From Eubacteriales bacterium (GTDB lineage Bacteria; Bacillota; Clostridia; Lachnospirales; Lachnospiraceae), in assembly GCA_030526715.1 (NCBI GenBank), contig JAUNCG010000014.1:1-48349 (forward strand): a stretch of 48,349 bases of DNA. The letters are read 5' to 3'. How positions within the stretch are numbered: position 1 is the stretch's first letter; every line of letters starts with the position of its first letter. Below the pieces are notes generated by a model. The model was not told the DNA's origin, did no database searches, and was given only the letters and a program-made list of their open reading frames with translations. Of this stretch, positions 1 to 7,573 are shown in pieces. Both the position numbers and the translations under genes were made by a program.

Positions 1-54
1 TTGCGAGGTCTGCGAAGCAGGAAGCCCATTGGCTTTAGACAATGGGTAGTTCAC
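1..54 (+). mobile_element. Right end of an IS200/IS605-family (TnpB-type) element, partial
   Basis: The first 54 bases contain a short hairpin, CCCATTG (25-31) and CAATGGG (40-46) around the loop GCTTTAGA, followed by GTAGTTCAC. This hairpin plus a terminal TTCAC is typical of the right ends of IS200/IS605 elements, where it is recognised by the TnpA transposase and also forms the 3' scaffold of the TnpB guide RNA. The body of the element, with any tnpA or tnpB, would lie to the left of the window. The exact boundary at base 54 is inferred from the TTCAC end. The element interrupts the sugar-kinase frame that follows. Confidence 0.75.
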
Positions 55-594
55 AAATCAGTCAATCAGTATCTGGAAGAGGTGTATGAAAAGACGCATG
101 CAAAGGATATGCCAAGCGGTCTGCTGGTGCTTCCGCATTTTGCCGGTGCGGCAACTCCATATATGGACACAGGATCTAAGGGCGCAATCCTTGGACTGAC
201 AATTGCGACAACCGTGGATGAAATTTATCGTGGGTGTATGGAGGGAGTTGTCTATGAAATGGTGCTTAATGCCAAGAAGCTTGCTTCCTCAGGAGTGCAT
301 TATAAGAAAATTCATGCAACCGGCGGTGGTGCCCATTCTGCTGTCTGGATGCAGATGAAGGCAGACATGCTGAATGTACCGATGATTGCGCTGAAAACGA
401 TAGATGCAGGGACGGTTGGATCAGCTATGCTTACCGGTGTTGCGATCGGAGTGTTTCAGGACTTAAATGACGCAACCGCACACATGGTAGAGCAGGTACA
501 GATCTATGAGCCAAGACAGGAGATGCATGAGAAATACATGCAGATTTATCAGAGATATGAAGGAGTATATCAGGCGGTAAGACCATTGATGTAA
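55..594 (+). pseudogene. FGGY-family carbohydrate kinase, C-terminal fragment cut by the IS end
   Basis: The reading frame gives about 180 residues of an FGGY_C domain (xylulokinase/glycerol kinase superfamily, which phosphorylate sugars with ATP in the cytoplasm). Recognisable pieces are LPHFAGAATPYMD, the stretch EGVVYEMVLNAKKL, and the ATP-site motif ATGGGAHSAVWMQMKAD, followed by the conserved helix DAGTVGSAMLTGVAIG. FGGY kinases are normally about 500 residues; the whole FGGY_N domain and the first part of FGGY_C are missing because the sequence to the left is the end of an IS200/IS605 element. The frame happens to stay open through the IS end, giving a 197-residue ORF from a TTG at base 1, but no ribosome site is visible. 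The substrate cannot be named from the fragment. Probably non-functional. Confidence 0.8.
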
Positions 595-738
595 GTCATG
601 CTACGATAGGATAAGATTATTGGAATGTGATATTATCGGGTGCTGTATCGAGGAAAAGCAAAATACAATCGGATGATATCGGGCATTGTGTGGGAAGGAT
701 AAACATGATATGATGTGAAAAAGAAAAGGAGAACTGTC

Positions 739-1032
739 ATGAAGCACTATATTATTGCAAAATACAAAGAAGAAGTAACAAAACAGGAAAAAGAAAAGCT
801 GCTGCGACAGATCAAGGAGCTTTTTTCACATTTATTGGAGATCAATGGAATTACTCAGGTAAATGTGGAGCCGAACTGTGTGGACAGATCTAATCGGTAT
901 GATATTATGATCGAGATCGAGATGAGAGATGAAACCGTACTGTGCGTCTATGATGATTGCAGTTGGCATCATAAATGGAAAGATGAGTACGGCCATTTGC
1001 TGGAAAAGAAGACGATCTTTGACCGCCCGTGA
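739..1032 (+). CDS. Dabb (stress-responsive A/B barrel) family protein
   Basis: This is a 97-residue protein starting at ATG 739, six bases after the ribosome site AGGAG; an upstream in-frame GTG at 715 has no such site. It begins MKHYIIAKYKEEV and ends with WHHKWKDEYGHLLEKKTIFD, a layout typical of small Dabb-domain proteins, which fold as dimeric ferredoxin-like barrels. Their biochemical role is generally unknown, so no function is proposed. The stop codon lies exactly where homology to an unrelated DUF445 fragment begins, so the last one or two residues may come from a rearrangement junction. The preceding 140 bases show no clear promoter. Confidence 0.7.
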   Translation: MKHYIIAKYKEEVTKQEKEKLLRQIKELFSHLLEINGITQVNVEPNCVDRSNRYDIMIEIEMRDETVLCVYDDCSWHHKWKDEYGHLLEKKTIFDRP

Positions 1033-1267
1033 GACAATCGGAGATATGATACAGGAAATAGCAGGGCACTGGATCATCAATGCATTAGAAAGGATGCTGG
1101 ATGCATTGGACATCAAAGCTAATGTAACAGAAAAAATCGAGGCTATGCAGGTAGAAGAGCTGGAAGCTCTCGTGATGTATGTGATGGAGAAGGAGCTGAA
1201 GGCGGTAGTGAATCTCGGAGCTTTGATTGGGAACGTGAACATTTTTGGTGAACGAAAAACAATTTAA
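1025..1267 (+). pseudogene. C-terminal remnant of a DUF445 (YheB-like) membrane protein
   Basis: In the frame offset from the Dabb gene, about 80 residues read ETIGDMIQE, then helices ending in VEELEALVMYVMEKELKAV and VNLGALIG. This matches the C-terminal signature of DUF445 family proteins, in which a VEELE...KKEL...LGALIG segment precedes a final membrane helix. Full-length members are around 400 residues; here the N-terminal membrane segment and long helical region are absent, and the last transmembrane helix seems replaced by a short polar tail (NVNIFGERKTI). The open frame extends upstream to 929 only as an overlap with the Dabb gene. I read this as a deletion remnant. A short expressed protein cannot be excluded, but there is no ribosome site near the start of homology. 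Confidence 0.6.
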
Positions 1268-1297
1268 AAAGAAGTATCATAAGATTGGCGGGATAGA

Positions 1298-3028
1298 ATG
1301 AGACAGAATTTGAAAAAAATGATTGGTTATTATAAACCTTACAGAGGAATTTTCTGGGCAGATATGTTTTTCGCGGCGGTTTCTGCAGGAATCGCATTGA
1401 TTCTCCCTCTGATCGTAAGGTATGTGACAGGAACCCTGTGCTATCAGCCCAAGGAGGAGATACTCCGTAAAATGGGAATACTGACAGTGATTTTGGCAGT
1501 GCTGCTGATCGTGGATGGATTCAGTAAGTTTTTTATAGGTAATTACGGTCATGTTATGGGAGCAAAGATGGAATATGATATGAGAAAAGAAATTTTCTCT
1601 CATATGCAGGAGCTTCCGTTTTCTTTTTATGACGATGCCAAGGTTGGACAGCTGATGAGCAGGATCACATCAGATCTGTTTGATATCACGGAGCTGCTAC
1701 ATCACGGACCGGAGAATATGATTCTTTCTCTGCTGAAAATCTGCGGAGCTCTTATCATTTTGTTGAATATCAACGGCTATCTTGCGCTGGCGGCATTTGC
1801 GATTCTGCCGGTTATGTTTGTTTTTGCTTTTGTTTTAAATAAAAAGATGAGAAGTGCATTTAAGCGAAGCAGAGCGAGGATCGCCGGAATCAATGAACAG
1901 GTAGAGGACAGCCTTTCCGGAATCAGAGTGGTCAAATCCTTTGCGAATGAGGCTATTGAAAATGAGAAGTTCAAACAGGGAAACGATGGATTTTTAAACG
2001 CCAAGAGGATCAGCTATCGATATATGGGATCTTTTCAGGCGGGCATTCATTTTTTTAACACGTTGATTCAGGTAAGCGTTATTCTGACCGGTGTATTTTT
2101 GATTGCAATGGACAAGGTGAATGTTTCGGATCTGGTGACGTTTTTACTGTACATTAATGTATTTACGGAGCCTATCAAGACGTTGATCGATTTTACAGAA
2201 CAGTTTCAGAACGGCTATACTGGTTTTGAAAGATTTCAGGAGATCATGGATATTGTGCCGGAAATTCAAGATGAAAAGGATGCTGTTGAGATGCGGCATG
2301 TGAAGGGAGATATTAGGTTTGATGATGTTTCGTTTCAGTATAAAGACGGTTCGGAGAATGTATTAAACCATGTGGATCTTTCTGTGGCAGCCGGGACGTA
2401 TGTGGCTCTGGTAGGTACCTCCGGCGCGGGTAAGACGACGCTGTGCTCTTTGATACCGAGATTTTATGATGTGACTGCAGGCAGAATCACGATCGATGGT
2501 ATGGATATCAGACATGTTACGCAGGCAAGCCTGAGAAACAACATCGGTATGGTACAGCAGGATGTTTATCTGTTTGCCGGAACGATTTTTGAAAATATTG
2601 CTTACGGAAAACCGGGAGCGTCCAGAGAGGATGTGATCGCAGCTGCGAAATTTGCCAATGCGCATGAGTTTATCATGGCATTTCCGGACGGATATGATAC
2701 GGACATCGGCCAGCGTGGCATCAAGCTCTCCGGAGGTCAGAAACAACGTCTTTCCATTGCAAGAGTATTCCTTAAGAATCCTCCGATCCTCATCTTTGAT
2801 GAAGCAACCTCGGCTCTTGATAATGAAAGTGAAAAGGTGGTACAGGATTCTCTGGAGAAGCTGGCACAGAACAGGACGACCTTTGTCATTGCGCATAGAT
2901 TGACCACGATCCGTAAGGCGGAGAAGATTCTGGTATTGACGGAGGATGGTATCGCAGAATCCGGTACCCACGAGCAGCTTTTAGCACAGGGCGGCATTTA
3001 TGAAAAACTGTATCATATGCATGAGTAA
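1298..3028 (+). CDS. ABC exporter, fused permease and ATPase (MsbA/type IV family)
   Basis: A 576-residue half-transporter that should dimerise in the cytoplasmic membrane and export a substrate with ATP. The N-terminal ~300 residues hold six predicted membrane helices with the coupling region EQVEDSLSGIRVVKSF. The ATPase domain has Walker A GTSGAGKTT near residue 373, a Q-loop at GMVQQDVYLF, the signature [14 protein letters not shown] near 478, Walker B ILIFDEATSALD near 498 and the H-switch VIAHRLTTI. All catalytic elements are intact, consistent with a homodimer rather than one half of a degenerate pair. The substrate cannot be deduced; family members export lipids, drugs or peptides. It is followed after 83 bases by nrdG in the same direction, with no obvious functional link. 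Confidence 0.9.
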   Translation: MRQNLKKMIGYYKPYRGIFWADMFFAAVSAGIALILPLIVRYVTGTLCYQPKEEILRKMGILTVILAVLLIVDGFSKFFIGNYGHVMGAKMEYDMRKEIFSHMQELPFSFYDDAKVGQLMSRITSDLFDITELLHHGPENMILSLLKICGALIILLNINGYLALAAFAILPVMFVFAFVLNKKMRSAFKRSRARIAGINEQVEDSLSGIRVVKSFANEAIENEKFKQGNDGFLNAKRISYRYMGSFQAGIHFFNTLIQVSVILTGVFLIAMDKVNVSDLVTFLLYINVFTEPIKTLIDFTEQFQNGYTGFERFQEIMDIVPEIQDEKDAVEMRHVKGDIRFDDVSFQYKDGSENVLNHVDLSVAAGTYVALVGTSGAGKTTLCSLIPRFYDVTAGRITIDGMDIRHVTQASLRNNIGMVQQDVYLFAGTIFENIAYGKPGASREDVIAAAKFANAHEFIMAFPDGYDTDIGQRGIKLSGGQKQRLSIARVFLKNPPILIFDEATSALDNESEKVVQDSLEKLAQNRTTFVIAHRLTTIRKAEKILVLTEDGIAESGTHEQLLAQGGIYEKLYHMHE

Positions 3029-3111
3029 TTTCGGCAGACTTTATCGGAGGCTGGAATTAATTTCGCCAAAGATGCGGGGAAACAGGATTTATTCCATGGA
3101 GAAAGGGAATC

Positions 3112-3636
3112 ATGAATTACGGGAATATTAAATATACGGATATCGCGAACGGTTCCGGTATCCGACTGACCTTATTTGTGTCCGGATGTTCTAATCACTG
3201 TAAGGGGTGCTTTCAGCCGGAAACTTGGGATCCGGGATACGGAGCTCCTTTTACGGAGGAAGTGGAAGAAAAAATCATGAAGGAGCTTCGACAGCCATGG
3301 TATCAGGGTGTGACGATCCTCGGAGGAGAACCCATGGAGTTCTACAACCAGCATGGGCTGCTGCCTTTTTTACAGAGACTTCGCAGAGAACGGCCGGAGC
3401 TGAATATCTGGGTATACACAGGGAATGTCTATGAAGATATGATGCCCGGAGGCATCCGCCATTGTGAAGTGACGGATGCACTCCTGCGATGTATAGATGT
3501 ACTGGTGGACGGAAGGTTTGATGAGACACTGAAAAATATCCGGCTGCAGTTTCGTGGCTCTGAGAATCAGCGTATTATTGATATGAAAAAAAGCCTTGCG
3601 GAAGAAAAACCTGTACTGTGTAAACAATTTCGTTAA
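3112..3636 (+). CDS. nrdG: Anaerobic ribonucleoside-triphosphate reductase activating protein
   Basis: This 174-residue radical-SAM enzyme uses a [4Fe-4S] cluster and S-adenosylmethionine to create the glycyl radical on NrdD, which makes deoxynucleotides without oxygen. The cluster ligands are in CSNHCKGC (Cys26, Cys30, Cys33), preceded by the family hallmark DIANGSGIRLTLFVSGC. A GGEP motif (LGGEPME) for SAM binding follows, and the length is normal for NrdG. The start ATG has the ribosome site GAAAGGGA just upstream. The partner nrdD is usually the gene immediately before nrdG, but here an ABC exporter is there instead, so nrdD must be elsewhere. The protein fits a strict anaerobe. Confidence 0.93.
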   Translation: MNYGNIKYTDIANGSGIRLTLFVSGCSNHCKGCFQPETWDPGYGAPFTEEVEEKIMKELRQPWYQGVTILGGEPMEFYNQHGLLPFLQRLRRERPELNIWVYTGNVYEDMMPGGIRHCEVTDALLRCIDVLVDGRFDETLKNIRLQFRGSENQRIIDMKKSLAEEKPVLCKQFR

Positions 3637-3667
3637 ATATTGACGATGAAGTTGGAATCTGTTTTTC

Positions 3668-4162
3668 TTATTGCCGGACTGCAAAAATAGCCAGATCGGG
3701 ATGTTTATAGGTGAGAATAATAACGGCACAGATGGTAAGGAAAAGCCATTTGGAGCCGTTTTTTAATTGCCTGCCGGATTTGGCAAGGTGATAGGTGACC
3801 AGAAAAGTCAGAATCTCCGCAACATAAAAAGATAAGATATCTATGATCTCAATGCGGAATCCGAGGATACCGGAGTAGGTGTAATGAAAGATCGGCAGAA
3901 ATCCTGTTCCGCATAAAATGCCGTAACAAAATGCTTGTGAGATGGCAGGATAGTCTTTTTTTAGATAGTAGTTTATGACCGGAAGGTAGAGCAGAGTCGG
4001 GAACAGTGTCAGCTTAAAATGCTGGAAAACAGATTCATCAATTGGAGCAATGATACCGACAAGCTGGTTTTGTCCGGTCCAATTATATAGAAAATGCCAG
4101 ATAGTTCCCAATACAAATGAAAATAGTAAACCGATGAATAAAATATTTTTTAGCTTTTTCAT
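3668..4162 (-). CDS. DUF6512-like integral membrane protein
   Basis: A 164-residue hydrophobic protein with about five predicted membrane helices. The first is a start-proximal helix (KNILFIGLLFSFVLGTIWHF), followed by the conserved-looking segment IIAPIDESVFQHFKLTLFP, which resembles the N/D-ES-VW/F-EH-KL motif of the DUF6512 family. No enzymatic motif is visible and the family has no established function. The gene converges on nrdG (31 bases between stops) and diverges from the cotJ operon. A ribosome site GGAGGTG precedes the ATG on the minus strand. Confidence 0.65.
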   Translation of the reverse strand: MKKLKNILFIGLLFSFVLGTIWHFLYNWTGQNQLVGIIAPIDESVFQHFKLTLFPTLLYLPVINYYLKKDYPAISQAFCYGILCGTGFLPIFHYTYSGILGFRIEIIDILSFYVAEILTFLVTYHLAKSGRQLKNGSKWLFLTICAVIILTYKHPDLAIFAVRQ

Positions 4163-4276
4163 AATTCACCTCCGGTTAAAGTATAAGCGCGGATATAGGG
4201 AATTATGCATAGAAGCTGAACCATTCCTCTGTTTTTTCATAAAATGATAGTGACACTAAGAAAATGAGGAGTTCAC

Positions 4277-4468
4277 ATGAATTCATGTCAATATAATTCT
4301 GCCAACGGAGTGAATGGTACGGAAACATTAGGAAGCCTTCCGATTGCAATGGCTTATGTTCCGTGGCAGAGGTTTCATCAAACGCTTGAGCTTGGCAGGG
4401 CACTGAAGGTGGGGACGATCTTCCCTGAACTTCATCAGCCATTTTGCGGAAGGAGGGGATGTATGTGA
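4277..4468 (+). CDS. cotJA: Spore coat associated protein CotJA
   Basis: A 63-residue protein with the CotJA signature: LPIAMAYVPWQRF followed by TLELGRALKVGTIFPELHQPF. In Bacillus the three CotJ proteins are made in the mother cell under sigma-E and sit in inner coat layers; CotJA is needed for CotJC assembly. The ATG lies behind GAGGAG. The stop codon (4466-4468) overlaps the start of cotJB, so the two are translationally coupled. The C-terminus FCGRRGCM is cysteine-containing. A sigma-E-like minus-10 (CATAAAAT at 4238-4245) is present upstream, but the minus-35 match is weak and I do not annotate it. Confidence 0.9.
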   Translation: MNSCQYNSANGVNGTETLGSLPIAMAYVPWQRFHQTLELGRALKVGTIFPELHQPFCGRRGCM

Positions 4469-4884
4469 ATATCAGAACCTGTGCCTGCAATTCTCAGATG
4501 AATGTTCGCCCTGCCACAGAGAATAATCGGGTTATGCAATGTCCCCCTCAGATGAGCGCCCGACCGGGAATTGATAATAACGGAATGGTCAACAAATCTG
4601 CTGCATTTGAAAAAATGAGCCAGATACAGCTCCTAAATCATATCAATGAAGTGAGCTTTGCGGTAGACGATCTGCTGTTGTATCTTGACACACATCCGGG
4701 AGACATGCAAGCTTTGACTTATTGTCAGAAAATGATAAAAAGCAGAAAAGTGGCCATGGATGTCTATTCTGCACGTTTTGCGCCGTTGACGATTGATTGT
4801 ACAGTTGAGAGTTCTTCGAATCGGTGGGAATGGATTATGCAGCCATGGCCATGGGAGCCGAAGCAGAAAGGGGGATGCAGATAG
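4465..4884 (+). CDS. cotJB: Spore coat protein CotJB with an N-terminal extension
   Basis: The C-terminal ~85 residues match CotJB: LLNHINEVSFAVDDLLLYLD, THPGDMQALTYC, and the tail WIMQPWPWE. Typical CotJB proteins are around 90 residues, but this one has some 50 extra N-terminal residues rich in Cys, Met, Asn and Pro (ACNSQMNVRPATENN). Start choice: ATG 4459 is only two bases from AGGAGG (4451-4456), whereas GTG 4465 is eight bases away and overlaps the cotJA stop, so GTG 4465 is preferred. Together with CotJA and CotJC it forms a coat-associated complex. It abuts cotJC with no spacer. Confidence 0.85.
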   Translation: MNIRTCACNSQMNVRPATENNRVMQCPPQMSARPGIDNNGMVNKSAAFEKMSQIQLLNHINEVSFAVDDLLLYLDTHPGDMQALTYCQKMIKSRKVAMDVYSARFAPLTIDCTVESSSNRWEWIMQPWPWEPKQKGGCR

Positions 4885-5502
4885 ATGTGGAATTATGAAA
4901 AAAGACTGCAGTATCCGATTAATATTACGACTCCAAATGCAAAGCTTGCACAGTTTATCGCGAGTCAATATGGGGGACCGGATGGTGAGATCGGCGCTTC
5001 CATGAGATATCTGTCTCAAAGATTTTCTATGAATGATCGTCGGGTAGCGGGATTACTGACAGATATCGGAACGGAGGAACTCGCCCATCTGGAAATGGTA
5101 TCCACCATTATTCACCAGTTGACGAAAGGTCTCTCCATGGAAGAAATTGAAAGCTCAGGTCTTGGACCATACTATATCGATCATACCATTGGCGTATGGC
5201 CACAGGCAGCAGGCGGCGTGCCGTTTAATGCCTGTGAGTTTCAGGTGAAGGGCGATCCGATTACGGATCTGCATGAAGATCTGGCGGCGGAACAGAAGGC
5301 AAGGAGCACCTACGATAATATTCTGCGTGTCGCGCGCAATACACCGGAGGTGGCAGATCCGATCCGTTTCCTGCGAGCCAGAGAGGTAGTACACTATCAA
5401 CGCTTTGGAGAAGCACTTCGCATGGTTCAGGATACACTGGACAGCAAAAATTATTATGCGTATAACCCGGCCTTTGATATGCCGACGACATGCTGTGAAT
5501 AA
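4885..5502 (+). CDS. cotJC: Spore coat manganese catalase CotJC
   Basis: This 205-residue protein is a dimanganese catalase homologue that breaks down hydrogen peroxide and forms part of the spore coat. The predicted metal ligands of the four-helix bundle are all present: Glu35 (GPDGEIGASMRY), Glu65 and His68 (GTEELAHLE), Glu136 (LAAEQKAR) and His170 (REVVHYQRF). Length and motifs match CotJC, which lacks the longer C-terminal tail of some catalases. The ATG begins directly after the cotJB stop codon, with AAAGGGGG as ribosome site. The catalase probably protects the spore in oxygen, useful for an anaerobe passing between hosts. Confidence 0.93.
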   Translation: MWNYEKRLQYPINITTPNAKLAQFIASQYGGPDGEIGASMRYLSQRFSMNDRRVAGLLTDIGTEELAHLEMVSTIIHQLTKGLSMEEIESSGLGPYYIDHTIGVWPQAAGGVPFNACEFQVKGDPITDLHEDLAAEQKARSTYDNILRVARNTPEVADPIRFLRAREVVHYQRFGEALRMVQDTLDSKNYYAYNPAFDMPTTCCE

Positions 5503-5512
5503 AGAATTGTCA

Positions 5513-5544
5513 AATATCCCCGGTGCTTGAGCACCGGAGATATT
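5513..5544. terminator. Bidirectional terminator between cotJC and the convergent secreted protein gene
   Basis: A near-perfect inverted repeat with arms around CCGGTGC and GCACCGG, extended by AATATC/GATATT, and a TTGA loop. It lies between two convergent stop codons, ten bases after cotJC, and has short T-rich flanks on either side. Confidence 0.75.
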
Positions 5545-5545
5545 C

Positions 5546-6121
5546 TTAATTTTGAACCGTAATATTAAATACAGCCTTATGCTCAGCGTTATTTCCGTCA
5601 TATTTTTCCACATAAAGCTTAAAGTCGCCTTCGTTATCAACGCCTATGCAGGTCTGAGCTTCACATCTCGCGCCGACAGGAGTTTCCTGAGGATAGAGCG
5701 TCACATCGCCGGGGTAGGAGTATCCCATTTTCCCATCCGCATCAATGATTTTATCCTCCATACTAAAATATAAATCCATAAAATCGCTTTCATAACCAAG
5801 ATTTTCGTAGGTATATGTGACGCGATATACAGCAGCCGGGTTTTTATCTGTAAATTCATTTCTTTCTTTCACAGCTTCTACAGAATCAACCGTAAGCTTC
5901 CATTGACCTTCGACTACCCATGTTTCTCCGATAGAGTATTCGTCCTGTGTAGTAGACTTGTTTGCAGAAAGCTGCTCCTCAAGCTCAGCGATCGTTGACT
6001 GCAGCTCTTCGATCTGAGCTTCCAGCTCTGCTATGCGGTCATCTTTTTCATCTGCATACGCAGCCATCGGTGTTAGGGACAGACACCCAACCAAAAGAAG
6101 TGAAATGAGTGGTTTCTTCAT
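5546..6121 (-). CDS. Secreted protein with coiled coil and a DUF4352/DUF5067-like domain
   Basis: The preferred start at 6121 (MKKPLISLLLVGCLSL) follows GGAGG on the minus strand; an upstream in-frame ATG at 6166 lacks a site. The 191-residue product has a signal peptide with likely cleavage after AYA, a short charged coiled coil (IAELEAQIEELQSTIAELEEQL, split over residues ~27-50), then a beta-rich domain containing WKLTVDSVEAV and YRVTYTYENLG. This layout resembles the DUF4352/DUF5067 family of extracytoplasmic immunoglobulin-like domains. Although the signal peptide contains a cysteine (VGCLSL), the mature start lacks a convincing lipobox, so a freely secreted or wall-associated location is inferred. 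Function unknown. Confidence 0.65.
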   Translation of the reverse strand: MKKPLISLLLVGCLSLTPMAAYADEKDDRIAELEAQIEELQSTIAELEEQLSANKSTTQDEYSIGETWVVEGQWKLTVDSVEAVKERNEFTDKNPAAVYRVTYTYENLGYESDFMDLYFSMEDKIIDADGKMGYSYPGDVTLYPQETPVGARCEAQTCIGVDNEGDFKLYVEKYDGNNAEHKAVFNITVQN

Positions 6122-6334
6122 ATTCTTACCTCCGCTTATATAATATTTCTTTTGTAAATACATCATATTCTATAATACGAAATACTTCGTCAAATATCCA
6201 GTAAAATTCATAATTTATTTTGATAGCAGATTGCGGTATCAAGTATATAACACATGCAGGTGCACCCGGTCAGTATACGTGGCATATGAAAACAGCCGGT
6301 ATACGATCCCAGTGATGCAAATGATAAAAAAGTA

Positions 6335-6363
6335 TTCAAATGCTACAAAAGATGTGTTATGAT
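6335..6363 (+). promoter_or_regulatory. Candidate sigma-A promoter of ftsW
   Basis: TTCAAA and TATGAT are separated by 17 bases, about 40 bases before the ftsW start codon. The minus-35 matches only partly, so this is a moderate call. Confidence 0.5.
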
Positions 6364-6403
6364 ACAAAATACGAGAATTAATCAGGGAAGATAAGGAGCA
6401 TTC

Positions 6404-7573
6404 ATGGCAACTAAGAAAAAGAAGCTTCGGCAGGCAGTAGGCCAGATTTTTCATTATTATGATTATAATCTTTTGGCAAGCGTAATATTGTTGACGTGCT
6501 TTGGTCTGGTCATGTTATATAGCACCAGCGCATATTCCGCGCAGGTGAAGTTTGGAGACGATATGTTTTACTTCAAAAAGCAGGCCGGAGTCAGCGCGAT
6601 TTGTCTGATCGGTGTGCTGTTTGGATCGCAGATAGATTATCATTTTTATGTGAGGTTTGCAGGGCCATTGTATATCGTGTCCAATTTTTTGCTGTTCATC
6701 ACAAAGTTTGTGGGGACAGAGCTGAACGGTGCAAAGAGATGGATTTATATCGGACCGATTTCCTTCCAGCCGGCAGAGATGGCGAAGGTAGCAGTGATCC
6801 TGTTCTTGCCCGTTGTGATAGCGAAGATGGGTAAGCATATGAAGACATGGAGGGCATTTTTTACGGTACTTGGATTTGGCGGTCTGACATCATTTCTGAC
6901 GTTTGTATTTACCGACAATCTGAGCACGGCGATCATCATTGCCGGGATTACCGTAGGAATGCTGTTTGTAGTGCATCCCAAAAAGATGCCCTTTGCCATT
7001 GGTGCAGCGACGGTGGCAGTTGTTGCGCTCACGGTGATTTACTACGCAATGACGAGTGTGAGCGATGCCAGCAGCTTCCGTCTGAGACGAGTTCTGGTGT
7101 GGCTGAATCCGGAGGCGAACTCCAGTCTGGGCGGATATCAGGTAATGCAGGGACTTTATGCGATCGGCTCCGGCGGATTCTTCGGGAAGGGGCTGGGAAA
7201 CAGTCTTCAGAAGCTGGATTATGTACCGGAGGCGCAGAATGATATGATCTTTACGATCATCTGTGAGGAGCTTGGGGTGTTTGGCGCGGCAATGCTGACG
7301 CTTCTGTTTGTATTTATGCTGTATCGTCTGCTTTTTATTGCAAATAATGCGCCGGATCTCATAGGAGCATTGATCGCGACCGGTGTGTTTGTCCATATCG
7401 CACTGCAGGTGGTGCTGAATATTGCGGTAGTCACCAACACCATTCCGACTACAGGAATCACATTGCCCTTTGTCAGCTATGGAGGTACCTCCATACTGTT
7501 TTTGATGTCAGAGATGGCGTTGGCGCTGAGTGTATCAAAACAGATTAAATTCCGGGATGAGCTTGCGGATTAA
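6404..7573 (+). CDS. ftsW: FtsW/SpoVE-type peptidoglycan glycosyltransferase (SEDS family)
   Basis: A 389-residue polytopic membrane protein of the SEDS family, which polymerises lipid II into glycan strands together with a class B penicillin-binding protein. Typical segments are GLVMLYSTSAYSA in the first helix, NGAKRWIYIGPISFQPAEMAK, the GLGNSLQKLDYVPEAQNDMI loop with the essential acidic region, and the C-terminal PTTGITLPFVSYGGTS. The loop YQVMQGLYAIGSGGFFGKG fits FtsW/SpoVE better than RodA, but division and sporulation roles cannot be separated by eye. No penicillin-binding protein gene is adjacent. Its stop codon overlaps that of the convergent binding-protein gene by four bases. Confidence 0.85.
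   Translation: MATKKKKLRQAVGQIFHYYDYNLLASVILLTCFGLVMLYSTSAYSAQVKFGDDMFYFKKQAGVSAICLIGVLFGSQIDYHFYVRFAGPLYIVSNFLLFITKFVGTELNGAKRWIYIGPISFQPAEMAKVAVILFLPVVIAKMGKHMKTWRAFFTVLGFGGLTSFLTFVFTDNLSTAIIIAGITVGMLFVVHPKKMPFAIGAATVAVVALTVIYYAMTSVSDASSFRLRRVLVWLNPEANSSLGGYQVMQGLYAIGSGGFFGKGLGNSLQKLDYVPEAQNDMIFTIICEELGVFGAAMLTLLFVFMLYRLLFIANNAPDLIGALIATGVFVHIALQVVLNIAVVTNTIPTTGITLPFVSYGGTSILFLMSEMALALSVSKQIKFRDELAD

Noticed and set aside
4200..4276. Sigma-E promoter of cotJABC
   Set aside because: CATAAAAT fits the minus-10, but no good minus-35 is found at the right distance; left as unproven.
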